NCBI GenBank assembly: GCA_017938145.1
Contig: JAGBCB010000010.1
Coordinates: 62,001 to 126,000 of the forward strand
Length of the DNA stretch: 64,000 nucleotides
Source of the DNA: Lachnospiraceae bacterium
GTDB lineage: Bacteria > Bacillota > Clostridia > Lachnospirales > Lachnospiraceae
Reading direction: 5' to 3'
The notes below the pieces were generated by a model. It was not told where the DNA came from. It made no database searches and saw nothing but the letters and a program-made list of their open reading frames with translations. Shown one piece after another: positions 16,574 through 25,980 of this stretch. Every line of letters begins with the position of its first letter. Position 1 is the stretch's first letter. Made by a program: the position numbers and the translations under genes.

Positions 16574-16795
16574 GTATATGAAATACCGCTTTGTGCCCGT
16601 ATTATGGCAGTGGCAGATATGTTTGATGCGGTGTCGGAAAAGAGGTGCTACCGGGATGCCATGTCTTTGAATCAGTGCTTTGCTATTATTGGAGAAGGAA
16701 GCGGGCAGGATTTTGACCCTGTAATTGCAGAAACCTTTCTAAACTGCAGGGAGAAGGTAGAACAGGTACATAAGGAATTCAGTGCAAAACAATAG
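16574..16795 (+). pseudogene. Remnant of an HD-GYP phosphodiesterase domain
   Basis: From 16574 the frame reads E-I-P-L-C-A-R-I-M-A-V-A-D-M-F-D-A-V and continues to S-G-Q-D-F-D-P-V-I. This is the C-terminal end of HD-GYP domains, which hydrolyse cyclic di-GMP. The HD motif and the GYP motif that precede this part in the family are absent, and an in-frame stop lies just upstream, so only about 73 residues remain. The break lies immediately behind the KTR terminator, as if an insertion or deletion removed the front of the gene. It could still be translated from an internal ATG but would be inactive. Confidence 0.75.
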
Positions 16796-16808
16796 GAGGT
16801 ACGGAATC

Positions 16809-18335
16809 ATGAAAGAGAAAAATTCATTTTTGATCGAACAGGAAAAACAGGCAAATAAACTGGCAGCCCAAGTAATGCAGGTTACATTTTTGTTTTTTAC
16901 ACTTACCTTTATCTTAAATATTATCGGGATATTTAAAGTGGAAAAAACTATTATGCTGATTGCTTACATTGTAGGAAGTATTGTTTTGATTGTCCCATCG
17001 TTGCTTGTTTTAAAATTTAAAATGGACAGCAGATATGTAAAAGGAATTGTTGTTCTTGGTGCGGTAAGCTTTGTAACAATACTCAGTACGACGCTTACCT
17101 GGCACGTGGTTGCAATTTATGTATATCCGATAGCCATTGCAAGCTTATATTTTTCAAAAAAATTAAATATTGTGGCTACCGCATTGACAATAGCAGGTGT
17201 ATCTGCGGGCCAGATTGCGGCATTTTTCCTGCAGACTCTGCCAGATGATAATTTAGACGAACTGCAAAGAGTTATTATTTTCGGAATTGTGCCGAGAGCA
17301 TTGATTCTGGTTGCGCTGGCAGCAATTTTTACAACACTCGGCAACCGCACCTCTGCCATGCTTTCCAACCTGATGGGCGCAGAGGAGCAGGAGCGTATGT
17401 TTAAGCAGATGCAGGCAATGAAGAAAGGAGCAATGGAAACCTCTGCAGTGTTATACAACATGGTGAATGAGCTTTCCGATATTACCGAAAGCTCCATGCA
17501 GGCAAATGAACTGATTACCCAGGAAACGGATGCACTTTTAGTTGGTGCGGTGGATAATACTACAATTGTAGAAAATACAAATCAGAGAATGCAGGATATT
17601 TCAGAAAAGATAACTTCTTTAAGTGAGCTGAATCACCAGACGGCACAGTTAACCGTGGAAATCGAGAAGAACACGCAGGAAAACCAGAGCCTTATGGAAG
17701 AAGCCACCGGCAATATGGAGCAGATTTACAATAGTACCGAAGAAAGCAAGCAGATTATTTTTACGTTGGGCGAAGCTTCCAAGGAGATTATCGGCATTGT
17801 GCAGACTATTACCGGAATTTCTTCCAAGACCAATATTCTGGCATTGAATGCCTCCATTGAAGCGGCAAGAGCCGGGGAGCAGGGCAAGGGTTTTGCCGTT
17901 GTGGCAGAGGAAATTAAAAAGCTTGCAGAGCAGACCAAAACGGCAACGGAGCATATCGGAACTATTGTTTATGAGGTTGTCGGCAACACCGAAAAGGCGG
18001 TTGCTTCCATGGAGCAGAATGCCGTATATACACAGAACGGAATGGAAAGCATCCGTAAGGCGAATGAGTCCGCAACAACGGTTACTGCCTCCAACCGTAA
18101 GCTGGCAGACCAAATACGTGAGATTGACAGCATGGCAGGCATGATTCGGGAAAAGAGCGCCGAAGTAGCAGATGCCATGGAAAAGGTCAGCTTAAATGCA
18201 CAGCAAAACTGTACGGCAGTGGAGCAGATTTCCGCGGCAACACAGGAAAACTCTGCAGGCATGTCCAGTCTTAACGGCTTTGTAGAGCACATCAGGGAAA
18301 ATACAGAGCAGTTAAATGCGCTGGTACAGGAGTAA
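16809..18335 (+). CDS. Methyl-accepting chemotaxis protein with multi-pass membrane sensor
   Basis: This 508-residue chemoreceptor starts at 16809 behind AGGAGGTACGG. The N-terminal 190 residues contain about six hydrophobic segments and no large extracellular domain, so it probably senses within the membrane or in short loops. The long coiled signalling domain has the conserved tip ([20 protein letters not shown]) near residues 335-360, which contacts CheA and CheW. I see no HAMP domain. It follows the HD-GYP remnant after 13 bases and may once have shared its transcript. CheV is encoded at 41084. Confidence 0.93.
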   Translation: MKEKNSFLIEQEKQANKLAAQVMQVTFLFFTLTFILNIIGIFKVEKTIMLIAYIVGSIVLIVPSLLVLKFKMDSRYVKGIVVLGAVSFVTILSTTLTWHVVAIYVYPIAIASLYFSKKLNIVATALTIAGVSAGQIAAFFLQTLPDDNLDELQRVIIFGIVPRALILVALAAIFTTLGNRTSAMLSNLMGAEEQERMFKQMQAMKKGAMETSAVLYNMVNELSDITESSMQANELITQETDALLVGAVDNTTIVENTNQRMQDISEKITSLSELNHQTAQLTVEIEKNTQENQSLMEEATGNMEQIYNSTEESKQIIFTLGEASKEIIGIVQTITGISSKTNILALNASIEAARAGEQGKGFAVVAEEIKKLAEQTKTATEHIGTIVYEVVGNTEKAVASMEQNAVYTQNGMESIRKANESATTVTASNRKLADQIREIDSMAGMIREKSAEVADAMEKVSLNAQQNCTAVEQISAATQENSAGMSSLNGFVEHIRENTEQLNALVQE

Positions 18336-18355
18336 AAATAGAAGAGGATTTTAGC

Positions 18356-19336
18356 GTGAATTATCAATTTGAAAAATTTATAGACAAGCATATTGAGGAA
18401 GCAGTACAATTAGCATTAAAGGAACTGGAAGCGGAGCGCGTTTTTTGCAGTGAACTTCCGGTTTCTGATTTTGAAGAACGGCTGAAACAGATTTTATGGT
18501 GGCTTGGTAGTCAGCCATACGGAAAGGCAGCTTTGTGTGATGGAAAGCTGGTTGGATATCTTTTATTTGCCGGTCCGTGGGACGGTTTTTTCGGAGACGT
18601 AAAGGGCGTGTTTTCTCCGCTTGGAGGAAGTGCTTTCTCATACGAATGCAAAGAACAAGGAAAACTTGCATCCATGCTGTTTGCCGAGGTGGCACAGGAG
18701 TTTGGGCAGGACGGCATTTTTAGCTGTGCACTGAGCCGCTATGCCCATGACGAAGAGGTGGCAAAGTCCTTTGTGTTAAATGGTTTTGGAATCCGCTGTA
18801 TGGATGCGGTACGGGATATTACGGGTCCGTCCATACCAAGTGTTTCATCAAATGTGAAATATGAAGAGCTGGAAAGACAGCAGTTTTGTGAAGTGAAGCA
18901 TTTGCAGAAAGGACTTAACAGACATTTGCATCAGGCGCCGGTATTCTTTCCGCTTCCGGAAGGTGGATTTGATGCATGGTTTTCAGAGTGGATAAAACGG
19001 GATACCATGCGCATTTTTGTGGCAAAGGCAGACGAAAGGATCATCGGATTTATCTCGATAATTGAGGAAGGCGAAAACTTCATCACAGAATATCCGTGGA
19101 TGAAAAATATCTGCGGGGCATATTTTGAGGAAGCGTATCGCGGCTGCGGAATTTCACAGGGCTTACTGAATTTCGTATGTGATACCTTAGTGGAAGAGGG
19201 CTCTGTCTGTCTGGGAGTAGACTGTGAAACCATGAATCCTACGGCACTCCGTTTCTGGGAAAAGTATTTTGTGCCGTATACCTACTCCTTTGCCAGAAGA
19301 ATTGATGAGAGAATACAGGGAGGTAACCTGGAATGA
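18356..19336 (+). CDS. GNAT-family acetyltransferase, tandem-domain
   Basis: The 326-residue protein appears to hold two GNAT folds. The second has the clearest acetyl-CoA motif (Y-R-G-C-G-I-S-Q-G-L-L), followed by N-P-T-A-L-R-F-W-E-K-Y-F, both typical of GNAT motifs A and B; the first half has weaker signs. GTG at 18356 is used as start with GAAGAGGA upstream. Substrate unknown. It overlaps the DUF3795 gene by four bases, beginning a tight run of small stress or resistance-like genes. Confidence 0.82.
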   Translation: MNYQFEKFIDKHIEEAVQLALKELEAERVFCSELPVSDFEERLKQILWWLGSQPYGKAALCDGKLVGYLLFAGPWDGFFGDVKGVFSPLGGSAFSYECKEQGKLASMLFAEVAQEFGQDGIFSCALSRYAHDEEVAKSFVLNGFGIRCMDAVRDITGPSIPSVSSNVKYEELERQQFCEVKHLQKGLNRHLHQAPVFFPLPEGGFDAWFSEWIKRDTMRIFVAKADERIIGFISIIEEGENFITEYPWMKNICGAYFEEAYRGCGISQGLLNFVCDTLVEEGSVCLGVDCETMNPTALRFWEKYFVPYTYSFARRIDERIQGGNLE

Positions 19337-19767
19337 AAACAATATGCGGAATTGATTGCAGCGGCTGCGGGATGAAGGAAATCTGTAAGGGTTGTGCAGA
19401 AACAAACGGTCGTCCGTTCGGTGGGGAATGTGTTGCTGCGGAATGTTATAAGTCGGGCGGAGAAGCCTGTTTTGTTACATGCAAAAAGCAGTTAATCGAA
19501 GAATTTAATGCTCTTGGAATTGCAGATATGCCGAAGATAACGGAGCTGTGCCAGCTTTGCGGTTCCTTTGTAAACTTGGAATACACATTACCAAACGGAG
19601 AGAAAGTAAAGCTTCTGGACGATACAAAGGTTTATCTTGGTTATCAGGTAGAAAAACAGGGCAGTGACCGGTGCTACGGACTTGTTGCAGATCAGCAGTA
19701 TTTGCTTGTATGCGAATACGGATGCAACGGAGCAGATGCTGAAATTGTGGTATACAAGAGGAGGTAG
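19333..19767 (+). CDS. DUF3795 domain-containing Cys-rich protein
   Basis: The 144-residue protein begins with C-G-I-D-C-S-G-C-G and continues with C-K-G-C, the Cys-rich start of DUF3795 proteins, and has further Cys pairs (C-Q-L-C near residue 74). The family likely binds metal; its role is unknown. The start overlaps the acetyltransferase stop (ATGA) and has GGAGG 9 bases upstream, so the two are coupled. Confidence 0.8.
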   Translation: MKTICGIDCSGCGMKEICKGCAETNGRPFGGECVAAECYKSGGEACFVTCKKQLIEEFNALGIADMPKITELCQLCGSFVNLEYTLPNGEKVKLLDDTKVYLGYQVEKQGSDRCYGLVADQQYLLVCEYGCNGADAEIVVYKRR

Positions 19768-19772
19768 TTTTT

Positions 19773-20189
19773 ATGTTAAATATTTCAAATGAAGTGGAAA
19801 AAATATTATTGGACCGTTTTGGCAAGGACAGTATCCTTGCTTTGGCTACAACTGACGGTACTGTGCCTTATGTCCGCAGTGTGGATGCCTACTATGCGGA
19901 TGGTGCATTTTATGTGCTTACCTATGCGTTGTCAAACAAGATGAAGCAGATAGAAGCTAACCCTGTGGTGGCCCTGGCCGGTGAGTGGTTTACAGGACAT
20001 GGAAAAGGAGTTAATCTGGGCTACTTCGGAAAACCGGAAAATGCAGAAACAGCAAAGAAAATGCGGGAGGTTTTTGCGGCCTGGATTGATAACGGACACA
20101 ACAATTTTGAGGATGTAAATACCTGTATTTTAAAGATTGAACTGACGGATGGAGTGTTGTTTTCCCATGGAACGAGGTATGAAATTTAA
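19773..20189 (+). CDS. Pyridoxamine 5'-phosphate oxidase-like flavin protein
   Basis: The 138-residue protein has the split-barrel pattern of the PNPOx-like family: I-L-A-L-A-T-T-D-G-T-V-P-Y-V-R near the start and then a Y-A-L-S-N-K-M-K-Q-I-E-A-N-P-V-V stretch. Members bind flavin or F420 and reduce various small substrates; the real activity is unknown. It starts 5 bases after the DUF3795 stop, with an AGGAGGTAG site, in the same operon. Confidence 0.82.
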   Translation: MLNISNEVEKILLDRFGKDSILALATTDGTVPYVRSVDAYYADGAFYVLTYALSNKMKQIEANPVVALAGEWFTGHGKGVNLGYFGKPENAETAKKMREVFAAWIDNGHNNFEDVNTCILKIELTDGVLFSHGTRYEI

Positions 20190-20211
20190 CAGAAAGGAAA
20201 GATAGAGTGCA

Positions 20212-20667
20212 ATGGAAAAAACAGCAAGTCAGATACAAAAAGAAAGAATAAAGGAATTGGAAGATAAAGCGAATGCATTGATTGAAAAGTGTGACGTCGC
20301 AACTCTCACTTCAGTTAATGAAAAGGGCTATCCACGCACCTGTCTGCTCTCGATTGCTAAGGCAGATGGATTTTCGGATGTGTATTTTGTAACCTCCAAA
20401 CGTTCGGAGCTTAATGGTAAGGCAACACATTTTGAAAAAAATCCGAAGGCAAGTGTCTGCTATTTTCTTGGCGGAGACAGCGTTACATTGATTGGAACAG
20501 TGGAATTTGTGACAGACCGGGAAGTGCAGGAAGCAGTCTGGAAGGAAACAGACCGGAAGTTTTTCAAAAATGGAATTGATGACCCGAAGTTCCGGCTGAT
20601 TAAATTTCACACGACAGAAGCAACCTTTTGGATTGAAGGTAAGTTCAGGACGTGCAAATATAAGTAG
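20212..20667 (+). CDS. Second pyridoxamine 5'-phosphate oxidase-like flavin protein (general stress 26-like)
   Basis: This 151-residue protein is another PNPOx-like split barrel, closer to general stress protein 26: V-A-T-L-T-S-V-N-E-K-G-Y-P-R near residue 24, then S-K-R-S-E-L-N-G-K-A-T-H-F-E-K-N-P-K. It is 22 bases after the first PNPOx gene but only distantly similar, so it is not a fresh duplication. Function unknown beyond likely flavin binding. Confidence 0.82.
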   Translation: MEKTASQIQKERIKELEDKANALIEKCDVATLTSVNEKGYPRTCLLSIAKADGFSDVYFVTSKRSELNGKATHFEKNPKASVCYFLGGDSVTLIGTVEFVTDREVQEAVWKETDRKFFKNGIDDPKFRLIKFHTTEATFWIEGKFRTCKYK

Positions 20668-20675
20668 GAGGCTTT

Positions 20676-21335
20676 ATGAATCAGGAAAGGTCAGAATTAA
20701 ATAAAACGATGCAGTTACAGCTTAAGAAAAAGGATTCTTTTTCGGCAGGAATAGATACTTTGATAAAGCTCAGGAAAGAGCTTATGAAGCAGCTTTTGCA
20801 GGTTAAGGAGGAGTTATCCCCTGCGGATTTTTACGCCATGCCGTATCCGAATGCAAATGGATACCACAGTAAAACCATTGCGTATTCCCTCTGGCATATT
20901 TTCCGGATTGAAGATATCGTTGCCCATTCTCTTATAGCGGATGATGAGCAGGTTTTCTTTAGGGAAGATTATCAAAGGCGCATAAATTCCCCAATTATAA
21001 CAACAGGGAATGAGCTTGTAGGGAAAGAAATTGAAGAGTTTTCAAAAAAAATATCCATTGATGAATTGTATCATTACATAATGGATGTGGATGCATCCAC
21101 AACACAAATTTTGAAGTCCCTTACCTTTCAGGATACGAAAGAAAAGATAACGGATGAAAAGAGAAAGAATTTGGAATTGCTGCGTGTGGTAAGTGAGGAT
21201 GAAACTGCCTGCTGGCTCATTGATTACTGGTGCAAAAAAGACGTAAAAGGATTAGTTCAAATGCCGTTTTCCAGACATTGGATAATGCATATTGAGGCCT
21301 GCTTAAGGATAAGGGATAAGCAGTGCCCAAAATAG
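20676..21335 (+). CDS. DinB-like helical protein
   Basis: The 219-residue protein has the pattern of the DinB/YfiT four-helix family: an H-S-K-T-I-A-Y-S-L-W-H-I-F-R-I-E-D helix near residue 67 and an H-W-I-M-H-I-E-A-C helix near the end, which would supply metal-binding histidines. Some members are thiol transferases, but most are uncharacterised. An AGGAGG lies just before the start, 8 bases after the previous gene. The end overlaps the upstream part of the MFS frame. Moderate confidence in the family. Confidence 0.65.
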   Translation: MNQERSELNKTMQLQLKKKDSFSAGIDTLIKLRKELMKQLLQVKEELSPADFYAMPYPNANGYHSKTIAYSLWHIFRIEDIVAHSLIADDEQVFFREDYQRRINSPIITTGNELVGKEIEEFSKKISIDELYHYIMDVDASTTQILKSLTFQDTKEKITDEKRKNLELLRVVSEDETACWLIDYWCKKDVKGLVQMPFSRHWIMHIEACLRIRDKQCPK

Positions 21336-21349
21336 AAAGAAGAAACAAA

Positions 21350-22642
21350 ATGAAACAGGAGAATAAAACAAATAAATATCATTTGAAGGATTTTTATATT
21401 TTATGGAGTACCCAAAGTATATCCCAGCTTGGTAGCAGTATCACAGCATTCGCACTTACTTTGTGGCTGTATGAAAAGACAGGTTCTTCGTTAAGTACCG
21501 CAGCACTTACCATATGCTCCTACGCACCGTATGTATTAATGAGCATATTTGCGGGAGCATTGACGGATAGATTTGATAAAAAGAAGACGATGCTTGTTTG
21601 TGATGTGTTTGCAGTGTTTTGCACTATAATCGTATTTTTGCTGTATCGCTCGGATTGCCTGATGATATGGCATTTATATGCGTTAAATGCCGTTTCGGGA
21701 CTCATGAATACTATCCAGCAACCGGCGTCGGAAGTGGCGATGACACTTATCATTCCTGAGGAAGATTATCAGAAGACAAGCGGTCTTCGTTCCTTGTCAA
21801 GGTCACTGATATCCATTTTGAATCCGCTGATTGCAACCGCGTTGTATTCGTTTATAGGGCTGAATGGTGTGATAGCAGTAGACATCGGAAGCTTTGCGGT
21901 GGCATTTGTTGCACTGTGGTTTTTTATCAATATTCCGGAAAGCAGCAGTGATAGAAAAGAAAGTGTACTTGTTCTTGCCAAAGAAGGTATTGGTTTTTTG
22001 AAGAAAAATCCGATGATTATGACATTGATACTGTTTATGTCAGGTGTCAATCTGATAGCTTCTGCCTTTGATGCAACCTTGCCGGGGTATGTGCTTCCTA
22101 ATCCGAAGGGTGGACAAACGGTTCTTGGAATTGTAACTTCCTGCTCCGGTATTGCAATGATTTTTGGCAGTATGATAGTTTCTGTCTTGCCTAAGCCGAA
22201 GGACAGGGTTAAGATTGTATATTTGACCATGCTGTTTTCCCTGGGGTCTGAAAACTTTTTATTGGCATTTTCCAGGGAACCGGTCTTATGGTATCTCGGA
22301 CAGATTATCGGCTGGATTCTTGTGCCTGTTATGAGTGCTAACCTGGACGTGATTCTCAGAAGCTCCATTCCGGTGGAATTACAGGGACGTGTGTATGCAT
22401 GCCGAAATACACTTCAGTTTTTTACAATCCCGATTGGTTTATTCCTGGGCGGTTTTATGGTAGATAATGTGTGTGAACCGTTTATGGCCGGATATGGGAA
22501 TACAGCCATTTTAAATACTCTTTTTGGCACTGGGAAAGGCTCCGGCGCAGCACTTATGATGTTTCTGCTGGGCTTAAGCGGAAGCTTAATCTGCATCATT
22601 ACCGGCAGAAAATTGAAACGGTATCATTATAGCGAAACCTGA
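21350..22642 (+). CDS. MFS transporter, drug-efflux type
   Basis: The 430-residue protein has about 12 membrane segments, an N-terminal pattern like macrolide-efflux MFS proteins (Q-S-I-S-Q-L-G-S-S-I-T) and the loop motif G-A-L-T-D-R-F-D-K-K-K between helices 2 and 3. Start at 21350 chosen over a GTG at 21323, which would overlap the DinB-like gene; the ribosome site (AAGAA) is weak either way. Probable proton-driven exporter of a small toxic molecule; substrate unknown. Confidence 0.85.
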   Translation: MKQENKTNKYHLKDFYILWSTQSISQLGSSITAFALTLWLYEKTGSSLSTAALTICSYAPYVLMSIFAGALTDRFDKKKTMLVCDVFAVFCTIIVFLLYRSDCLMIWHLYALNAVSGLMNTIQQPASEVAMTLIIPEEDYQKTSGLRSLSRSLISILNPLIATALYSFIGLNGVIAVDIGSFAVAFVALWFFINIPESSSDRKESVLVLAKEGIGFLKKNPMIMTLILFMSGVNLIASAFDATLPGYVLPNPKGGQTVLGIVTSCSGIAMIFGSMIVSVLPKPKDRVKIVYLTMLFSLGSENFLLAFSREPVLWYLGQIIGWILVPVMSANLDVILRSSIPVELQGRVYACRNTLQFFTIPIGLFLGGFMVDNVCEPFMAGYGNTAILNTLFGTGKGSGAALMMFLLGLSGSLICIITGRKLKRYHYSET

Positions 22643-22716
22643 CAAATTTCCGCAAACATGGAAATGTAAATCCAGAAACAATCTTCTATAATGGGCTACA
22701 ACAGGAGGACAAACGT

Positions 22717-23607
22717 ATGGAGTGGATTGCAACGATGCAGCAGGCAATTGCCTATATGGAAGAGCATCTTTTGGAGGAAATCAACTACGAAGCGGTGGCG
22801 GGGCATGTGCACACCTCAAGCTACGAGTTTCACAGGGCATTCAGCTTTCTCTCCGGGATGACGGCAAATACCTATATCCGCAACCGCAGGCTCTCCCTGG
22901 CGGGACGGGAGATTGTGGAGACCGATGCCAGAATCACCGATATTGCGTTAAAGTACGGGTATGATACGCCGGAAAGCTTTACCAAGGCATTTACCAGGTT
23001 TCACGGAGTGGCGCCAAGATACGCCAGGGAAGAGTCTGCAAGGCTGGTACTGTTTAATCCTCTTGTCATTAAACTTAGTGTGGAAGGCGGAAAAAGTATG
23101 GATTACAGAATTGTACAGATAAAGGCGCAGAAGTTTCTTGCACTGGCAAGAAGCTTTAAAAACGAAATCATCAATGATACGGAAAATCATGACATCCCGG
23201 ACTTCTGGGTTGAGTGCCATGACAGAAATCTGGTAGAACCGCTTAGAAAGTTACGGCCGGAGGGAAAGAAGGACCTATATGGTCTTTGTACACCGACGGT
23301 AGAGGGCGAGGACAGCTTTGAATACGGCATCGGTGTATTGGTGGATGAAGAAACCGCAGGCTTTGATATTTCTGCAATGGAAGCAGCAGGCTACCGCATC
23401 TGGGATGTAAAGCCGGGCACTTATGTAGTGTTTGACTGCATCGGTGAAGACGGGGACTGTATCAGTGATACCTGGGAGAAGTTTTATAAGGAATTCCTGC
23501 CTCAGATGGGTTATACCGCAGAGTCGGAAACCGACTATGAAATTTATTTTGAAAGGGGAAGAATAGGGCTTTTTTGCGAGCTTTGGATTCCGGTAAAAAA
23601 GAAATAA
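22717..23607 (+). CDS. AraC-family regulator with GyrI-like effector domain
   Basis: The 296-residue protein has an N-terminal AraC double helix-turn-helix (about residues 8-108, with I-T-D-I-A-L-K-Y-G-Y-D-T-P-E-S-F-T-K-A-F). A GyrI/AraC_E_bind-type ligand domain follows (about 128-296). This layout matches multidrug-sensing activators such as Rob and BltR-like proteins. AGGAGG precedes the start. A TATAAT at 22687-22692 has no good -35. The MFS exporter gene directly upstream could be among its targets, which is inference. Confidence 0.88.
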   Translation: MEWIATMQQAIAYMEEHLLEEINYEAVAGHVHTSSYEFHRAFSFLSGMTANTYIRNRRLSLAGREIVETDARITDIALKYGYDTPESFTKAFTRFHGVAPRYAREESARLVLFNPLVIKLSVEGGKSMDYRIVQIKAQKFLALARSFKNEIINDTENHDIPDFWVECHDRNLVEPLRKLRPEGKKDLYGLCTPTVEGEDSFEYGIGVLVDEETAGFDISAMEAAGYRIWDVKPGTYVVFDCIGEDGDCISDTWEKFYKEFLPQMGYTAESETDYEIYFERGRIGLFCELWIPVKKK

Positions 23608-23630
23608 GTTAATATCTAAAAAATGCAAAA

Positions 23631-23662
23631 ACGGAATGTTTTCGGACATTCCGTCTTTTTTT
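23631..23662 (+). terminator. Terminator after the AraC regulator
   Basis: ACGGAATGT (23631-23639) pairs with ACATTCCGT (23646-23654), followed by seven Ts. It closes the accessory stretch before the hydrogenase cluster. Confidence 0.88.
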
Positions 23663-23785
23663 GATATTGTTTGTTAAAATTTTGTGTTTCTTCTTTCTTT
23701 ATGGCGGAAACTATGCTATAATTTTATATTGAGTAAATATATGAAAAAATCTAAATAAATCGGAGAACGTAGGAGGAAAACAAAG

Positions 23786-24025
23786 ATGAAAATCACAGTA
23801 TGTATTGGTAGTTCCTGTCATATTAAAGGGTCCAGACAGGTAGTAGAAGGACTGCAGCGTCTGATTGCAGAGCATAATCTTGGTGACAAGGTGGAAATCA
23901 ACGGCACTTTCTGTATGGGACAGTGCCAGAAGGGTGTATGCGTGGAAATTGAGGAGAAAATTTTCTCGGTAACCCCGGAAACCGTAGAGGAATTCTTTGA
24001 GCAGAACGTGCTCGGAAAGGCGTAA
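23786..24025 (+). CDS. Thioredoxin-like [2Fe-2S] ferredoxin, first copy
   Basis: The 79-residue protein has Cys6, Cys11, Cys43 and Cys47, in a CX4C...CX3C arrangement of the thioredoxin-like [2Fe-2S] (NuoE/HydC C-terminal) family. It presumably passes electrons to or from the iron-only hydrogenases encoded next. AGGAGG precedes the start. A second copy follows after 4 bases. A TATAAT (23717-23722) upstream has a weak -35. The pairing of two such small proteins with a PAS hydrogenase is known from Clostridia. Confidence 0.88.
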   Translation: MKITVCIGSSCHIKGSRQVVEGLQRLIAEHNLGDKVEINGTFCMGQCQKGVCVEIEEKIFSVTPETVEEFFEQNVLGKA

Positions 24026-24029
24026 GGTT

Positions 24030-24281
24030 ATGATTATCCAGATTTGTGTAGGAAGTTCCTGCCATATCAAAGGTTCTGCGGAAATTGTGGCTTTGTTTCA
24101 AAAGGCAGTGGAGGAATATCATTTAGAAACCGAGGTAACCCTGGCCGGCAGTTTTTGTACAGGACAGTGCAACCGGGTTGGTGTTACAGTGCAGATTGAT
24201 GATGAAACTTATACCGGTTTAAAGGTAGAAGATTTTAAAGATTTTTTTAAAGAGAAGGTACTTTCGGTACTGGGTAAGTAA
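24030..24281 (+). CDS. Thioredoxin-like [2Fe-2S] ferredoxin, second copy
   Basis: This 83-residue protein shares C-x-G-S-S-C-H-I-K-G-S with its neighbour and has Cys6, Cys11, Cys43 and Cys47 in the same places, so the two genes stem from a tandem duplication. Start at 24030; the frame also runs further upstream across the first copy. Probable electron carrier for the hydrogenase pair. Confidence 0.88.
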   Translation: MIIQICVGSSCHIKGSAEIVALFQKAVEEYHLETEVTLAGSFCTGQCNRVGVTVQIDDETYTGLKVEDFKDFFKEKVLSVLGK

Positions 24282-24303
24282 CAAAGGGGGAAGAAGGTAA
24301 GAT

Positions 24304-25980
24304 ATGGCAAATTGTCTGACGTTAAAAAAATCAAATTGTAAAAACTGTTATAAGTGTATCCGTAATTGTCCGGTAAAGGCAATTAAATTCTCCGGTAATC
24401 AGGCACAAATTATCGGAAATGAGTGCATTCTCTGCGGTCAGTGTTTTGTAGCATGTCCGCAAAATGCCAGAGAAATTGTGCAGGAAACGGAAAAGGTAAA
24501 GGTTCTTCTTCAAAGCGGTGCGCCTGTAATCGTAAGCCTTGCTCCGTCATTTATCGGTAATTATGACGGTGTCGGCATTGATGCAATGAGAAGAGCATTA
24601 CAGAAGCTTGGTTTTGCCGATGTGGAAGAAACCGCCATCGGTGCCACCATGGTTAAAAATGAATACGACAGAATGTTAAGGGAAGAACACAGGGATATCA
24701 TTATCTCCTCCTGTTGTCATTCCATAAACTTATTGATACAAAAATATTTTCCGGCTTGTCTGGAATACCTGGCTGATGTGCTGTCCCCGATGCAGGCCCA
24801 TTGCCAGGATATTAAAAAGAGAATTCCAAATGCCAAGACTGTGTTTATCGGACCATGTCTTTCCAAAAAGGATGAGGCAGAGTATTACAGTGGTATTGTA
24901 GATGCGGTGCTGACCTTTGAAGAATTGACGAACTGGTTAAAGGAAGAAAATATTGAACTGGAGCAGGAGATGGATGTTACTCCGGAATCCCGTGCACGGT
25001 TCTTCCCAACCACCGGCGGTATTTTACGTACCATGACAAAAAATGTACCGAATGTAAAGTATATTGCCATTGACGGTATTGAAAAGTGTATGGCGGCCCT
25101 TCGGGATATCGAAACCGGAAAGGTTCATCATTGCTTTATTGAAATGTCTGCCTGTGAAGGCAGCTGTATCAACGGACCGATTATGAATAAGGCAAACAAT
25201 ATGCCGATTATGGACTATATTGCTGTGGCTGATTATGCGGGTGAAAAGGATTTTGCTGTATCCCAGCCTGCACCTGTTACCTTAAAAAAGCAGTTTGAAT
25301 ACATAGAGCACAAGCTTTCCATGCCAACCGAGGCTGAAATTATGAGCGTTATGCGCCAGATGGGTAAAAATACACCGGCTCAGGAATTAAACTGTGGTTC
25401 CTGTGGTTATAACACCTGCCGGGAAAAGGCAATTGCCGTATGTCAGGGCAAAGCCGAGATTTCCATGTGCCTGCCGTATTTAAAGGATAAAGCGGAAAGC
25501 TTTTCCGACACCATGGTTAAAAATACACCAAACGGATTACTGGTGCTGAATGAAAATATGGAAGTGCAGCAAATCAACGAAGCGGCAAGAAGAATTTTAA
25601 ATATCCGTCATGCTTCCGACGTCCTTGGTGAGCAGGTAACCCGCATTATGGATTCCGGCTCTTTCATCAATGTTTATACTACCGGAAGACCTATCCAGAA
25701 CCAGAGGGTATATCTGGCAGAATATCAGCGCTATGTAGAGCAGACGGTAGTTCATGATAAGGATTCCCATTTGTTAATCGGTATTTTACGTGATGTTACG
25801 GATGAGGAAATCCAGAAGGAAAAGAAGGAAAAAATCAGTCGCCAGACCATGGAAGTTGCAGATAAGGTAGTAGAAAAGCAGATGCGTATTGTTCAGGAAA
25901 TTGCGTCCTTACTTGGTGAGACCGCAGCCGAAACAAAGATTGCACTTGCAAAGCTGAAGGAGTCGATAGCAGATGAATGA
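24304..25980 (+). CDS. hydS: PAS-containing sensory [FeFe] hydrogenase (HydS-like)
   Basis: The 558-residue protein carries two [4Fe-4S] ferredoxin motifs (Cys12/15/18/22 and Cys41/44/47/51) and an [FeFe]-hydrogenase H-cluster domain with altered motifs: S-S-C-C-H-S near 137, G-P-C-L-S-K-K near 185 and S-A-C-E-G-S-C near 282-288. A further Cys-rich [4Fe-4S] domain starts near Cys364 and a PAS domain spans about 400-510, ending in a coiled tail. The variant motifs and PAS domain match group C sensory hydrogenases, thought to sense hydrogen rather than make it. Neighbours (a phosphatase and a second hydrogenase) support signalling. AAGAAGG precedes the start; the end overlaps the phosphatase gene by 8 bases. 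Confidence 0.88.
   Translation: MANCLTLKKSNCKNCYKCIRNCPVKAIKFSGNQAQIIGNECILCGQCFVACPQNAREIVQETEKVKVLLQSGAPVIVSLAPSFIGNYDGVGIDAMRRALQKLGFADVEETAIGATMVKNEYDRMLREEHRDIIISSCCHSINLLIQKYFPACLEYLADVLSPMQAHCQDIKKRIPNAKTVFIGPCLSKKDEAEYYSGIVDAVLTFEELTNWLKEENIELEQEMDVTPESRARFFPTTGGILRTMTKNVPNVKYIAIDGIEKCMAALRDIETGKVHHCFIEMSACEGSCINGPIMNKANNMPIMDYIAVADYAGEKDFAVSQPAPVTLKKQFEYIEHKLSMPTEAEIMSVMRQMGKNTPAQELNCGSCGYNTCREKAIAVCQGKAEISMCLPYLKDKAESFSDTMVKNTPNGLLVLNENMEVQQINEAARRILNIRHASDVLGEQVTRIMDSGSFINVYTTGRPIQNQRVYLAEYQRYVEQTVVHDKDSHLLIGILRDVTDEEIQKEKKEKISRQTMEVADKVVEKQMRIVQEIASLLGETAAETKIALAKLKESIADE

Noticed and set aside
21769-22368. Antisense frame of 199 codons opposite the MFS gene
   Set aside because: The plus-strand frame encodes a clear 12-helix transporter; the antisense one has no known pattern.
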